Below are positions 23,376 through 35,800 of a DNA stretch of 64,000 nucleotides, one piece after another. A program made the position numbers and the translations under genes. Under the pieces are notes generated by a model that worked only from the letters and a program-made list of their open reading frames with translations, searched no databases and was not told the DNA's origin. The DNA is from Mangifera indica. Lineage: Eukaryota; Streptophyta; Magnoliopsida; Sapindales; Anacardiaceae. The stretch covers positions 8,264,251-8,328,250 of the forward strand of contig NC_058151.1 of assembly GCF_011075055.1 (NCBI RefSeq), read 5' to 3'. Positions within the stretch are counted from its first letter, which is position 1; every line of letters starts with the position of its first letter.

Positions 23376-23973
23376 TGGTTGATCGGGTTACCTCGGGTCA
23401 GGATCCGAGCTGGATCGATCCGGTTGACTAAACGGTTTGAACCGTTGACGGTCGGGTTTGACCAACCCGTTGACTACTCGGGTCGGGCAATTGGGTTTTC
23501 CCAACCCGATTTCGACCCGCGACGCAGTATGAACCCTAATTATTTGACGGCAAAATTGGCCGTCTTCCGGCCATCCTCCGGCAACAATTTCATAGGGCTT
23601 TTGAAGCCCGTGACACAACGATGAGAATGCATTAATTTTCAAGCGACGGAGTCACCGGAATTTGGCGAATTAAAGGCATGAATGTTACGGTTTATGGGTG
23701 AAGCATAGTCCTCTGAATTTCGTCCAATTTCATGCGGTTTCGTGCAATTTTTTTCTAATTAATCATGAAACTCATATTCAGGAATCATCCTAACATGATT
23801 CTAAGCATTAATTTCACAAAATTGCAACAAATCCATCATTAAGCAAAATCGTCCGTACGCATTATTTAATAAATAAAATACTGTTCACGTAATTCAATCC
23901 CTAAACATGCTTCTTAATCATGTTTATATCACCAACATCACAATTGAACAGATATAAGTGGCTCTCATACCAA

Positions 23974-24362
23974 TGTAAGCATAATCAAATAATTTCAGGA
24001 TCATAGAAAGCATACCCGGTTTTCCAAAATCTGAACAATTGGAGATGATTTTGTGATTCAATGCACTCCTGGAAATGTCCACAACACGATTTGCTGATTA
24101 TCTCTTTCGTTTCTGCAAGAATTCTCCCAGAGAATTGATTTGGGAAGAGTAATGTAATGCTGTATTTGTTTTCTGTAAATTATGTCTTTTTGTTTTCTTC
24201 TGTGTTTACCTCCCAATGGAAGTTACATGCCATTTAAATAAAGGAGGGAGTGGCAGTTATTAAAAATAACTGCCAAGGGCAAAATAGTAAAATGCCAATC
24301 ATGGGTTAACCTATAACCCTAATGGATCGGGTCAACCCATCATGGGTGGACCGGATCCAATA
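23974..24362 (-). repeat. 5' LTR of copia I
   Basis: 389 bp, 383 identical to the other LTR. On the minus strand it starts after the ACTTT target duplication and ends in TTACA, one base before the primer-binding site. Confidence 0.95.
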
Positions 24363-24367
24363 AAAGT

Positions 24368-25610
24368 TAATTTGATTTTGTTACATTTTTATCTTTAATT
24401 ATTATTTGTTAAGAAAAATATACCCATTTTCAATTAATTTAATAAATAACATAAAAAATATTTTAAAATAATTTTACCTAAGAACATTTAAGGAAATAAT
24501 ATTATATGTACATATTTTTGTTACATAATTTAGGTACATAGATGATATATCATTATATAATTAAATATTACTTTATCTTTAATTCTAAATTATCCAATTA
24601 TATGATAATTTATACACTCAAATTATATATTCAAAATATATATAATTTTATTATAATATTTTATCTTTGTTAATTTTTTATAATAAAATATTACCATAAC
24701 AAAATACACCCTAATATTAAAAACCCAATATCAAGTTTTGGTTTTTTTCTTGAGCCTTAACCAGTCTAAATCCGCTAGTTAATTGTGAAGCAGTGATATT
24801 GGACCGGTTAATTGCATTTTCATTTTTCATACCAATTAAAAATTATATTCAAAATTCAACTAAATTTTATTAGAAATTTATTTTTTTATATGAAAAATAC
24901 TAACAAATTAAACATGCAAAAGTCATCAATACAATCATTGTAATTAAAGAAAATTGAAAATAAAAAACCATAAATTACATTTAGTGGGGGTGAATTGGCA
25001 TAATAAACATATTACGAAATTAAAAACTTATCTAAATTTATTTGATCAATCATATAAACAATCAAACAATATTTGAAGTGCAGTAAAGTAAAGAGAGAAG
25101 AAAAAGATAGGGCTTCACCAATTTATAATGGTTTGAAGCTTTTATCTTAAGTTTTATATGTCCACATCTTCAACATAACTTATTAAGTTCCATTAGATAT
25201 TGATTGTGCTAATACAATAGTTTTATTAGGATTTTACCTTAGCTCCTCTAGGACTTCACCTTAGTTTGTCCAGGATTTTGTCCAACACTATAATTTATCT
25301 AAGATTTCATTCAATATAATAGTTATATGAGATTTATCTCAAGTATGATTTGAAAATAAATTTGTTACAAACAACAATTATGGCCCTAATAAGGTTGATT
25401 AAATTGATTACACACACTTTCAAAGAATTTAATTTCCAAGCCTCATCTCCACCAGTAGGCTTTGCGGATACCAAGGCGCCCGTCTATCTTTAGAATGAAA
25501 TGGAAGCAATTGACACAACTTCAAACTTGTCAAAGACGAAAGGGCCACCAATGTCGGTAAGACAGCTCTTATCAACTCTTTACGGTTGATTTATTTGAAT
25601 ATATATTTGT
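24368..25610. other. Non-coding repeats right of copia I
   Basis: The first 200 bases continue the interrupted MITE. About 24520-24680 carries another palindromic AT-rich MITE patch (GATGATATATCATTATATAATTAAATATT). From 25080 to 25340 there is a series of GGATTTCACCTTAG / GGATTTTACC-type phrases spaced about 30-40 bases, suggestive of an old LTR fragment. No gene recognised. Confidence 0.45.
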
Positions 25611-26960
25611 GTGATAATATTGCAGCGCCTATAGGTATGCCCAGGGTAATTTGGTCTTTTGACTTTGCATGTAATTAAATATGTTTAGGCATGCAAGCTT
25701 GTGGGGTGGCCACACGTCCGTGTGTGCTGTGGCAAGGGGCAAAATGATCTTTTTTCAAGCAATTTGCATATTTTGGCTAAGTTTGGAGGGCATGCATGAC
25801 TGTATATGAACAGTATAGGTCCATGTATCGTCAACACACTTGAATTTTTGGAAAAAAGATTAGTTTCACAGGGATTTTTGAAACTGTCATTATGTTGTAA
25901 GGGCATACACGACTTTGTATGAACAACACATACCCATGTATCACTAATTAGAGTAAAAATAAATTAGGATATGAGCATGAATTTGATTGTGTAATGAGCT
26001 ATATGTTTTAAGATGAGATTGTTAATGTATATTCCTATTAATGGCATGATGTAGAATATGTGAGCACGCTTTCTGTGTTTCTGATATACCATGGTCGTAG
26101 TTAGGGATTTAGCAATAAACCACATAGGATTATACATATTAAAAGTGGGTAGTTGTTGTTTAGTTTAATTGTTAATGATTAAATCATGAAAAACAATGTT
26201 GATAATTCTATATAAAGGGTTGAAAAGCTCAGATGTATGTTTATTGAATATATTTATCTTCTCGTGTGTTTATTACCTATGCTAGTATGTAAGGAATCAT
26301 ATAGTAGGGTGGATAAATGTTTTGAAATGTTTCGTGTGTTGTGGAATTATTGTGCTGGCCAAAAAACACAAGCGAAGTTTAGTTTATATTTTTGTAGATC
26401 ATAATGCACGTCTGTGTGTCACCCAACACACAATTGTGTACTTCTGGGGAATAATCTCCTCGTGTGGATTGATTATCATGGGTGTGTGAAATTAGGAAAG
26501 CATACACATCTGTGTGGTATCGGATACATGACCGTGTATCCTTCCCTAATTTATGTACCCATGTGCAACACATGCATGGTTGTGTACTAAGAGTGAGTAC
26601 ACCCTTGTGCATGATAAGCATATCCTTGTGTACCATTAGTGGAAAATGAACTTTAGGGACTTAAAATGATGAAATTTATATTTGAATATGGAAATTATTG
26701 TTTTACCCCTATAGGGGATGTTTATGATGGAAATTAGGAAGAAAGGTCCTAACAAAGGCTAATAATAATGAAAGTCATTATGAGGGTGTCCGACTATATG
26801 GATGAAGGTACGGACCCAAGCCAGAGCAATTCTAAGTTGAAAATATCAATAATGCACTATTAAATTCTTACCACCAAGTTGTATATGATGTGTATTCCAC
26901 CAATCTTAGTGTATTGTGGATCAATCACCAAGTTAAGTAGTGTGACTTATCACCAAACTA
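25610..26960 (+). mobile_element. Decayed Ty3/gypsy LTR fragment A
   Basis: Contains the palindromic words typical of this LTR family: CACACGTCCGTGTG at 25711-25724, ACACAATTGTGT near 26425, CACATCTGTG near 26503 and GGATACATGACCGTGTATCC near 26520. It also has a GGTATGCCCAGGGTAATTTG phrase near 25632 that recurs as GGTATGCCCAAAGGTATTTT near 31148. Short open frames here are by-products of the repeats. Part of a chromovirus-like LTR, by comparison with the fuller copy at 31.4-35.8 kb. Confidence 0.55.
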
Positions 26961-27229
26961 TGTAGTGTGACATATCATTGAACTGTGTGCAGTGTGATGT
27001 AACCACTGGGCCATGTATGATGTGACGATGAAAGAAAAATGGATTGTTTGTGTGATCCCAACCCTAAGCTTGGTCGACACAAGTATAAAGTGTAGGGTTT
27101 TCAAAACGCAGATAATCGATATAGCAACAAAATTTAAAATTTTTAAACAAACAAACTTGAAAAATCCAGCAATGATACCTATTTTAGACATAAAATTCAT
27201 GAACATGCTAAACACTTATAGAGTGTTTT

Positions 27230-28900
27230 AGATTTATGCCTGCATTGATAGCTTATTCAAAACTTCATATGGCTTGAGACAACACACTATCCAACCTTTA
27301 CGAGGTGGTGTCTTGGTATCCATATAGAACACAAATAGAAAAAGGAAATCTAGATGAAAAGAGAGTTAGGGTTATTGATTAGACTCATAGTGTTCATAAG
27401 AATGAGAGAAATAGATAGAGTGACAGTTAGGTTTTCACTATGTTATGTGTTTTGTGTTTTACGTAAAAACAAAATGTCTTATATATATGTGCAAGTATCC
27501 GAGCACGACTGGAATTTCAACCAAGCATGACACTCATTAACACACATGCATAATTGACATGTAAAATGCAGAGCTAGTATTCCCCCATGCAATTTGCACT
27601 ATTGCATCACATGTATGTCCTGACTGGCATGGCTAAAAAGCTTGCACAGTTGGCACTAGATGTGTGTGTCAACTGACATGCCATTTTTTTCATGTTGTTG
27701 GCCAATATCATGCATTTGCATGTTTGACACCTCTCTTACCAAGTGCACAACTGGCACATTAAGTGCATGGCTATGCACTTGGTCACGACATTGTCAAACC
27801 AAGTCCTTCCAACCCTATTAGGCAAATCCAATCTATTTGTTATCTCTTTCTTGGCCTTAAACATCAGGATTGTTAACACACAATCCACACCTCTGAGTTC
27901 GATTCAACTCCTTTATGCATGTGACCTATAAGCTTTCTATTAAGTCAATAATGTTCATATTCGAGTTGAATCAAGACATAAACCAAAATCGACCTCTAAT
28001 AAAGCATGATGGCGACCCAAACAACAAAGTATCAATAAACATCTCTTAAGCTTTTATAACATCATCGTTATGTGTAATTCAATCTTTTCATCAATTGATA
28101 TCTCTCAAGGCTAAGATATAAAAATGTGTCTATTTTAGTAGTTTCTTAGTATGAACTGATATATATCAATGACAATAACGAATTATGCTACAAACTTATC
28201 CTACTATGGTCACAGATTCAAGTAGTCATAAATGTTATTCAATATTTTCATGTAAGATATATTTTCTTGTACTTAGGAGTGACAGATCTTTTACTGATCT
28301 ATCATAACCTCTATGTATCTCATGATATAGTTGATTGCTATCTTTATAGATACCCTATTTATGATAGCACATTAGATAATATCAAACCATATCAATCTTT
28401 ATATGAGACAGTTTAATGACCTCAAGTTAAAAGATCACATGCACCTATAGTATTTAAAGGATTTATTCTATAGATACTGGAGCAAGCATCCATATAGATA
28501 TCCTCTAATCGGGTCTATTTGATTAACATACTTACAATGTGCACTCATTTGTTATACCAAGCTATCTGTAATAGTTTCGATACATGAGAACTGTTGTCAC
28601 TTTTGGTAGAGTCACTAAACACTATGATAATTGCATCGTCATTGCATGTGCCCTTTTTCATTGCAATATTGAGATTACAAATGTTTCTAGAATTGCCACC
28701 CATAGTGTACATAGGGTTCTTGTGATTAGTTGTCTAATCACCTCATCAAAGTTCTACCATTTTAAGGGCATGTTATTCATATAATCATATAAATAAACAA
28801 CATATGAATTGAATAACAATAAATTATTTCATTAATGATTAATATAAAATTAAATCCACAAACGCCAAATACGATTGGCTCTAAAACACCTACCCAAACA
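27230..28900 (-). repeat. Probable 3' LTR of truncated copia III
   Basis: The right border is clear: on the minus strand a polypurine tract AAGTGGGAGAT (28901-28911) is followed by TGTTTGGGTAGGTGTTTTAG, a canonical LTR start. The left border is uncertain; I place it near 27230 where the character of the sequence changes. There is no coding content. Confidence 0.55.
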
Positions 28901-28910
28901 ATCTCCCACT

Positions 28911-29960
28911 TACCCTATAGCCAATTAGTTATATATCAAATGCCAAATTTGGCTACATCTCTATCATGCTTCTACTATGATAAATGTTTTGTTAATGAGT
29001 CAGCCAAATTGTCATATATATTAATCCTTTGTTATCTGTATGTCAACATGTTGAATAATCTCTCGAATCAGGTGTAGTCTGAGTAAGTTCTTTGATCTCT
29101 GATGAGATCGTAGTGTCTTGCTCAAGCAATCACTCTATTATTGTTACAATGGAACTTAATCTGTTTGGCTATACTCGGAAACATTCTAAGTTCAGTCAAG
29201 AACTTATTGATCCATATAGCCTCTTTAACTACTTTAAGAGGACAATATGCTTAGACTCTAGTGTAGAATCAATCACTATACTTCGTTTGAAACTTTTCCA
29301 TCAAATTATACCATTATTCAAATAAAATACAAACCTTGACTGGGATTTGTAATCATCTCGATCAGTTTGAAAATTGGTGTCATTGTAGCCCCTTATAGTA
29401 AGTTCAGATTCTCCTCTATAAATTAAGAACGTATCCTTAGTCCTTTTCTGGTACTTTAGGATGTTTTTTTACTGTCATCCAACATTTTTCACCTAGATCG
29501 AATTGATATCTATTACAAAAGCTCAAAGTGTATGAGACATCAATCCTTGTACATAACATGATTTACATGGTTGATCTTATAACTGAGATATATGAGATTT
29601 TACTCATCTTATCTCTTTTAAATTGTGTACTTGGACATATATTTTTTGAAAGATAAACACTATAAGACATAAATAGAAATCATTTCTTGGATTCTTCTAT
29701 GTACAATCTAGTCAATACGTTTTCTATGTATGTGTTTTAACTTAGGCCCAATAATCTATATTTTTTATCTCGGTAAATTTTTATCCCAAGAATGTAGGGT
29801 GTTTCTTCTAAGTCTTTCATAAAGAAACACTTGGATAACCAAGCTTTTACTGATTGTTTGTTTAGTATGTCATTTCCAATAATCAAGATGTCATTAACAT
29901 AAAATACCAGAAATATAATCATGTTTAATGTAGTATCCACAAGTAAGCTCAAGGATATTT
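28911..29960 (-). pseudogene. Copia III RT/RNase H relic
   Basis: At 29952-29737 the translation reads FLVFYVNDILIIGNDI, then VKAWLSKCFFMKDLEETPYI, then LGIKIYRDKKYRLLGLS. This is the copia RT active-site region, with YVDD changed to YVND. The 28911-29736 stretch corresponds to the RNase H part but is too decayed to translate. The element is cut off at about 29960, where gypsy LTR sequence begins. Reverse transcriptase would be inactive. Confidence 0.8.
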
Positions 29961-31438
29961 CAGTCTTTTTTTTAGTTTTAAATTCAGTGATTAATGATTT
30001 TCAAGGATACACACCTGTGTTTAAGGCATACATGGCCATGTATAGTTAGCAAAAAGTCAAATTAATATATCATATTGTGATTACGGTGAAACAGGAAGTT
30101 ACCTTAGGTATGCAACTAGACATACATCCATGTATGACCTATGCACACCTGTGTATCAATTCATGTAGATAAACTAAAAATATGATAACCCTAACTCTCT
30201 TGGATTATCTTTGATAGTCGTAAAAAAAAAAAGAGTGTGAGAGAAAGAAGAGGTATTTTTGTTCCTTGTAGAGCCGTTAGTGATCACCAAAATCACAGTA
30301 TTCGTGTAAGGGAAGTATTTTTGTCAGAATCCAAGTAGTTGAGTGGCTTCCTTTGTTTGATCATGAAATCTTTGGAATTCTTTCTGTTATATACATGATC
30401 TAGAGATGTTTTTATATAATAGTGATAATCTAGTTTATGTTACATGCGAATATGAAGAGTTATATGCATGTCTAATCTCTTGTTAGTATAAATGTTTATG
30501 TTTTGACTTGCTTGATGCCTTAAAGCCACGTATGTATACTTTGACCAAATAAGTTGTGTGAATATCATGCTTAAGGTGTGTAGAGACTTTTGTGTATGTC
30601 TTAGAAGAAGTGATCTTGTTAAAATTGCAATAGAAGAAACATAAAAATCTTAGGATGTGAATTCTAGATCGTGACACATAGTCTTATATAATTCCATACA
30701 TGCCAGTGTGTTATCCCAGAAATTTCAAAAGTCTGAAAATCTCATACTTGTTTTGAGGGAAGATATGCACCATCATGTAGTATAGGACACACGCCCGTAT
30801 ATAGTTTTCCAAAAGTAGACGACTTGCGTCAAAAAACACATGACTTGTACATGTGGATCATTATACACAGGATTGTGTCCAAGTCAACTCCTTATGCATA
30901 ATCGTGTGTATAGGTAAGGAGGCACACAGATATGGGTGGAGAAGCACACGACTATTTACCCCTAGACAAAGACAAAAGATGATTATACCCCTAGGCCATG
31001 TGCATAGAAGGGGAAAGTTAAATAAAAAGAATAATGAGCTATTAAAAGACAAAGAATTCAAGGAAGACATAGATAAGCTGCTTGACTATGTGGATAATGG
31101 CAGAAGCTTGGACCGAGTCAAATCAGGGTCAAAAGTAATCATCCACAGGTATGCCCAAAGGTATTTTAGTCTTTTAACCTAGACACATTTTGGCTTACAT
31201 TCATAACATATTCTCAAAAGAATTGAGGGTCATAAGAGTAAGCCAAAGGAAGATTTAGCCAAGAGAAGTCATTAGAGGTTTGTTGGGAGAACTTATTGCC
31301 ATGTGAAGATCTTGCAAACGCTAGAAAAGAGGTAAGTAAGGCGATCGTGCCTAGTCAATAAATTTTGAATTATAGGATAAGGATACGTTTCACGAAGATC
31401 ACACAATATGGCTTTAGTGTTTCATATATGGCATACTG
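29960..31438 (+). mobile_element. Decayed Ty3/gypsy LTR fragment B
   Basis: Carries the same palindromic words: ATACATGGCCATGTAT near 30026, CATACATCCATGTATG near 30120, ACACCTGTGT near 30148 and ACACAGGATTGTGT near 30866. The block AACCCTAACTCTCTTGG...GAAGAGG near 30190-30250 corresponds to the 33.7-33.85 kb part of the fuller LTR. The apparent 109-codon frame at 30853-31182 has no domain. Confidence 0.55.
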
Positions 31439-32319
31439 TAACATCCTTCCCTATAAATGTTGCCTTCTGGAGGAAAAAATATTACAAATTAATATCTGGA
31501 GTGTTTATTTTAAAACAAATTTTAAAATGAACTCATCGCTAAAAACATTCCAAAATTATTATGAAAAAATGAAAATATGGAAACGAACAAAAAATGTATA
31601 TATCTCATATGAAAACTTATCTGAAAACATCTGAGATCATTAGTACTCATGTACATGCCCCTAGATACAACTGTATAACTATCTAAACAGGGCCAAAAGT
31701 CAACAATATCATATACATATAACAAAAACCATAGATAACCTACTGCAGTCTAGATCTATCTTCGTTAACTTGGCCATGCCTCGTAACTACCTCGATCACC
31801 TATACCTGCAATCATGAAAGAAAAGTAAGTGAGAGATAAGAACACTCAGTAAGGGAAAGAATTAAGTAAACTATCTCTTTTCCTGTTCTAAATCACCTTC
31901 GGGACTCAATCTCACATCATAGCCTCTTCAAGGAATAGAGAGGATAATCTAATTCATCATTTACTATTTGGGTCACACTTTGTCCTATCTAGTGTCCATT
32001 TAATACTTTTTGGAAGCTAACTATAGGGATTTGACACATTTCTAAGCTTAAGCTCTCTTCCTTTCTCTCACTACACCATTTCTGAATCTGAATTGTGCTC
32101 TACTGCGAGCGAACCCTACTGTAGGTTTATGTCTTACTACGAACTTGTTCTATTATAGACATGTCCTACTATAGACGGTGTAGCATAAAGTGCCCCCTCA
32201 TAATTCATAGCATGCATGTGTGCATTATCTTTTACTGATCTTGCTTCTACCTAAAACTATTTATAACTCACCAGACTATATTCTTGGGACGACCCTTGAA
32301 TCCTGAGCCCCAAATTCCT

Positions 32320-32440
32320 ATTCTTGTTTTTCTTTCTTTTCTTTTTCTCTCCTTTCTTTCCTTTCCTTTCCTTTCCTTTCTTTCTTTTGTTTCTTTTCTT
32401 TTTCTTCTCCTTCTCTTTTTTTCTTTCTTTCCAAAATTGT
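32320..32440. repeat. Pyrimidine-rich CCTTT/CTTT microsatellite
   Basis: Long run of CTTTC, CCTTT and CTTTT units. It gives a spurious lysine-rich frame on the minus strand. Confidence 0.85.
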
Positions 32441-32458
32441 AAATTATTATTCATTAGA

Positions 32459-32822
32459 CTGTTCACTTGGTAAAGCATTCTTTTTGTTCATGCAATTTAA
32501 CAGTCCAAACGGTCTCTAATTCATACAAACTATATATCATTGAAAATAGGATTCAAAGAGCTTTCCAACAAGCTATAATAGCACTAATGATTCATTAGAT
32601 AAGACAGTCACAATATGGGATGAAATCAATGGCAAAAAAATATATTCACTGTTTATTTGGTAAGACAATCTTTTGTTGTTCATGCAATTTAATAGTCCAA
32701 CGGTCTCTAATTCGTACGAGTTGAAAAGATGATTCAAAAAGCGTTCCAACAAGCTATAATACTATTCATGATTCATTAGATAATGTAGTCAAAATAGGGG
32801 ACGAATTCAGTGGTAAAACTGT
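32459..32822. repeat. Two-copy tandem duplication, about 190-bp unit
   Basis: Both units run from CTGTTCACTTGGTAA (or CTGTTTATTTGGTAA) through GTTCATGCAATTTAA, CGGTCTCTAATTC and TTCCAACAAGCTATAATA to GATTCATTAGATAA. The copies differ at scattered positions, so the duplication is not recent. Confidence 0.8.
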
Positions 32823-33384
32823 AAATATTCTCCAACTCTCTACCATGAACAAAATCACACACATAGATACCCCAAATGGCAAAACAACATTTCTCAACTT
32901 TAAAATCATCATTTATAACATAGAGCCAAGAAACCAAAAGCATAAAACATGAAATATATCAAGAATAATTCCACTTACCTTGTTTCAAGTCAATCTTTGT
33001 CAAATTGGCTCCTCCTTTTTGTCTTGCTTCTTTTATCACCAAAACCACCTTAAATCAACACCAAAATATACTAACACATTCATATAACATGCATCCAATA
33101 TATATAAACATAGGTAAAAGGAAAAAAATGAGATCTTTTGGTTACCAAGACTTCCAAAGTACTTTCTTTTTTTTCTTTCCAAAACCCCTTCAAATCCACC
33201 CTTTTTCTTCAAAAAAAAAAAAGAAAATAGTATGAAAAAGGTTGAGCTTCTGAAATGGATGAGGGAAAATGATAGAAAAAGGCATAAAGTTTCCTTTTTT
33301 GTCTTTTCTCTCTTTATATATATATACATACCTTTTAATATGGATTTATATATACATATGTATATCTTTATCTTTTTGTAATTG

Positions 33385-33510
<126 letters not shown>

Positions 33511-35800
33511 ACATACATAAATGTGAACATATATATTTAAAACTGGAAATGTCTCAAAGTAGGGCCAAAAGACATAAATACCCCTGGAATGTGCGTGAGG
33601 GTATTACGCATACACATCTATGTATCTAGCACACATGCCAGTGTATGTCTGATCAACCTGAAAATAAAAATACGATCTCATAACATGTATCAAACATTTT
33701 ACCCTAAATTCCCTTAGCCAAATAAGAAAGGAGAAAGTATTAAAGGGTGCTAAACCGCTACTTGCTAGGAGGGAAGTCTTGTGAGCCATTTCAACCCCTG
33801 AGAAGACCATCACCATCGTTGCACCAAGGTAAATGGCATCTTCTTCCTCTCTTTAGATGATTCTTTTGGCTTGTTGTTTGATGGTAGGGTTTCGTGTTGT
33901 CTGGATGATATGATTAATGTGTGCATTTACTGTTTAGTTGATAGGTGAATGAATATATGCATGTATGCTCTTTTTTTATGATTAAACTGTGAATCGTGAG
34001 GTGGTAACGTATGGCATAATACTGATATTGTGGATTAAGGACAGTGTGAATGATCTTGTGAATAGGTTGTATAATTTAATTTTTTGTCTTATGTAATTTA
34101 ATTTATTAGAGGTTATATGAATATTGTATGGTATATATGGCTAAAGTACAATTAGGGTTGTGACTTAATATGGACTATCATAGATGAGTTTAAGGTCTTT
34201 AAATCAGGGAGTTATGGTGAGGTGTGTTGTATCAGGTGTGGTATTTGGTTGCTTGTAGGAGTTTAGGGTTACTATAAGTGAGAGAGTAGAATTGTGTGTA
34301 AATATGATAAGGGCAATGACTCTTTAGGGTGGTGTTTATGGTGCTAGAGAAGGTATTTGGTTGTTAAAATTCAAGGGGATAGTTTAGGCTACACTTAAGA
34401 TATTGGAAATGATGGAAAATAGTTGTTTTGGAATGATTTTTAAGTATTGGAGACTATAGAACTATCTACAAAAGTCACATCTGCTCGTGTATTGGAAGAT
34501 ACACAACTATGTGTGTCTATAGGTTGTGCGACCATGTAGTAAAGAGACTCAAGGTGTTGATATGGCACGAACATACAATCGTATGGTATAAGAGACACAA
34601 CTGTGTGTCTTGACCAAGGATACACACCCGTGTATGTGTTGTAAGAAGTCGTGCATCAGGAGAGAGAAAATGCTCATATGTGGAAAGTACACAACCATGT
34701 GTCCCTAAGAAAAAGAAAAACATGAAGGATAAGATAGAAAATTTAGAGAAGAGTATAATCACGTTTGAGTATGGACACAAGAGATTAAAAATGACATAAT
34801 TAACCTTAGGAAAGGAAGTGTATGAATTTACAATAATGAGTTAGGCTTCACATACTCCAATGTCTAGAAACACTGAGGTTATGTCGACTAGATGAATAAT
34901 GGCACATACCCTAACCAAATAAGGTCTAGGTCAAAAATCTGGAAATGATGTATAATTATGATACAAGCTACCAAGTCGTGTGTAGAGTGGCATTGAAAGC
35001 AACGACGCTAATGAATCTATGTGATTTTGCACCAATTGATGGGCATCGAAGTATTTGGGATACATGTGCAAAGATGGGAGAGGCTTAAGGTCTCACTGTA
35101 TAAGTGATTGTATCAACAGCCCAAATCCAATCGACATGTGTATGAGTTGCACATAAGAATGACATTCGAGGTGTCATAGGTTTTCAGATGATATATAGGA
35201 CGTTAATTTACATTGTCAAGGTTAGTCATTCGAGATGACACCTCGTTATGTGAACAAAGGCTTTGGGCACCAAAATAATCAAGATTGGTATTTAAGATAC
35301 TAGAAAAACATCTATGGATCCTTAAATGAGAGTGATTGTGTTGTTTCATGTATCATTTCTACTTACTAAGTGTATTTTCACTCACATGTTGTATTATGTG
35401 GTTTTGCAGACAGAGTCGTGGAGCAACATAGGGCAACAAGGAGACAAGCAGTTCGGTTCATTATGGCACATAAGGGTAGAGACATGGATGTTCTTTTCAT
35501 AATTCAACTGGTTTATGGTTTATGATATTCATTACATGTATTTTTGCATTCTGACTTGTTGGATGTTTCCTTTATATTAGATTTTTTATGGATTCAAGCT
35601 AGATTTCAGACTTTTATGCATGTTATCCAAACATTGTTTTGAGTAATTGATTGGATAAATGATATCCTTTTGGGAATTATGGAGTTGCATTTATTCTTGT
35701 GCATTTAATGATCGATTTTGGATGCAATAAATTTTAATAGGATATATTTTTCAAGGTACATATTTTGTGTAAGGGTATACATTTGTAGAGTGGTATCATA

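Larger units (their letters stand above)
22127..23958 (-). other. 1.8-kb 5' leader of copia I
   Basis: Unusually long leader between the primer-binding site and gag. It holds a second gag-like open frame (22470-23024), a GC-rich stretch with repeated CACGCGCCTCCACGCGC words at about 23234-23315, and a duplicated W-box palindrome at about 23334-23375. The GC-rich patch stands out sharply from the surrounding AT-rich DNA. Confidence 0.75.
16558..24367 (-). mobile_element. Full-length Ty1/copia retrotransposon I
   Basis: Two 389-bp LTRs bound the element at 16563-16951 and 23974-24362. Both are flanked by the 5-bp target duplication AAAGT (16558-16562 and 24363-24367). Transcription runs leftward, so the right LTR is the 5' LTR. 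The primer-binding site lies at 23959-23972 (minus-strand TGGTATGAGAGCCA, close to the initiator-Met tRNA type) and the polypurine tract at 16952-16960 (minus-strand AGTGGGAGA). The LTRs differ at 6 of 389 positions, all transitions, so insertion is recent. The order gag-protease-integrase-RT-RNase H defines copia. Three nonsense codons block gag-pol. Confidence 0.96.

Noticed and set aside
30853..31182. 109-codon plus-strand frame
   Set aside because: Lies in a gypsy LTR fragment and is made of its palindromic words; no domain.
32257..32478. Lysine/glutamate-rich open frame on the minus strand
   Set aside because: Translation of the CCTTT microsatellite; no homology or gene context.
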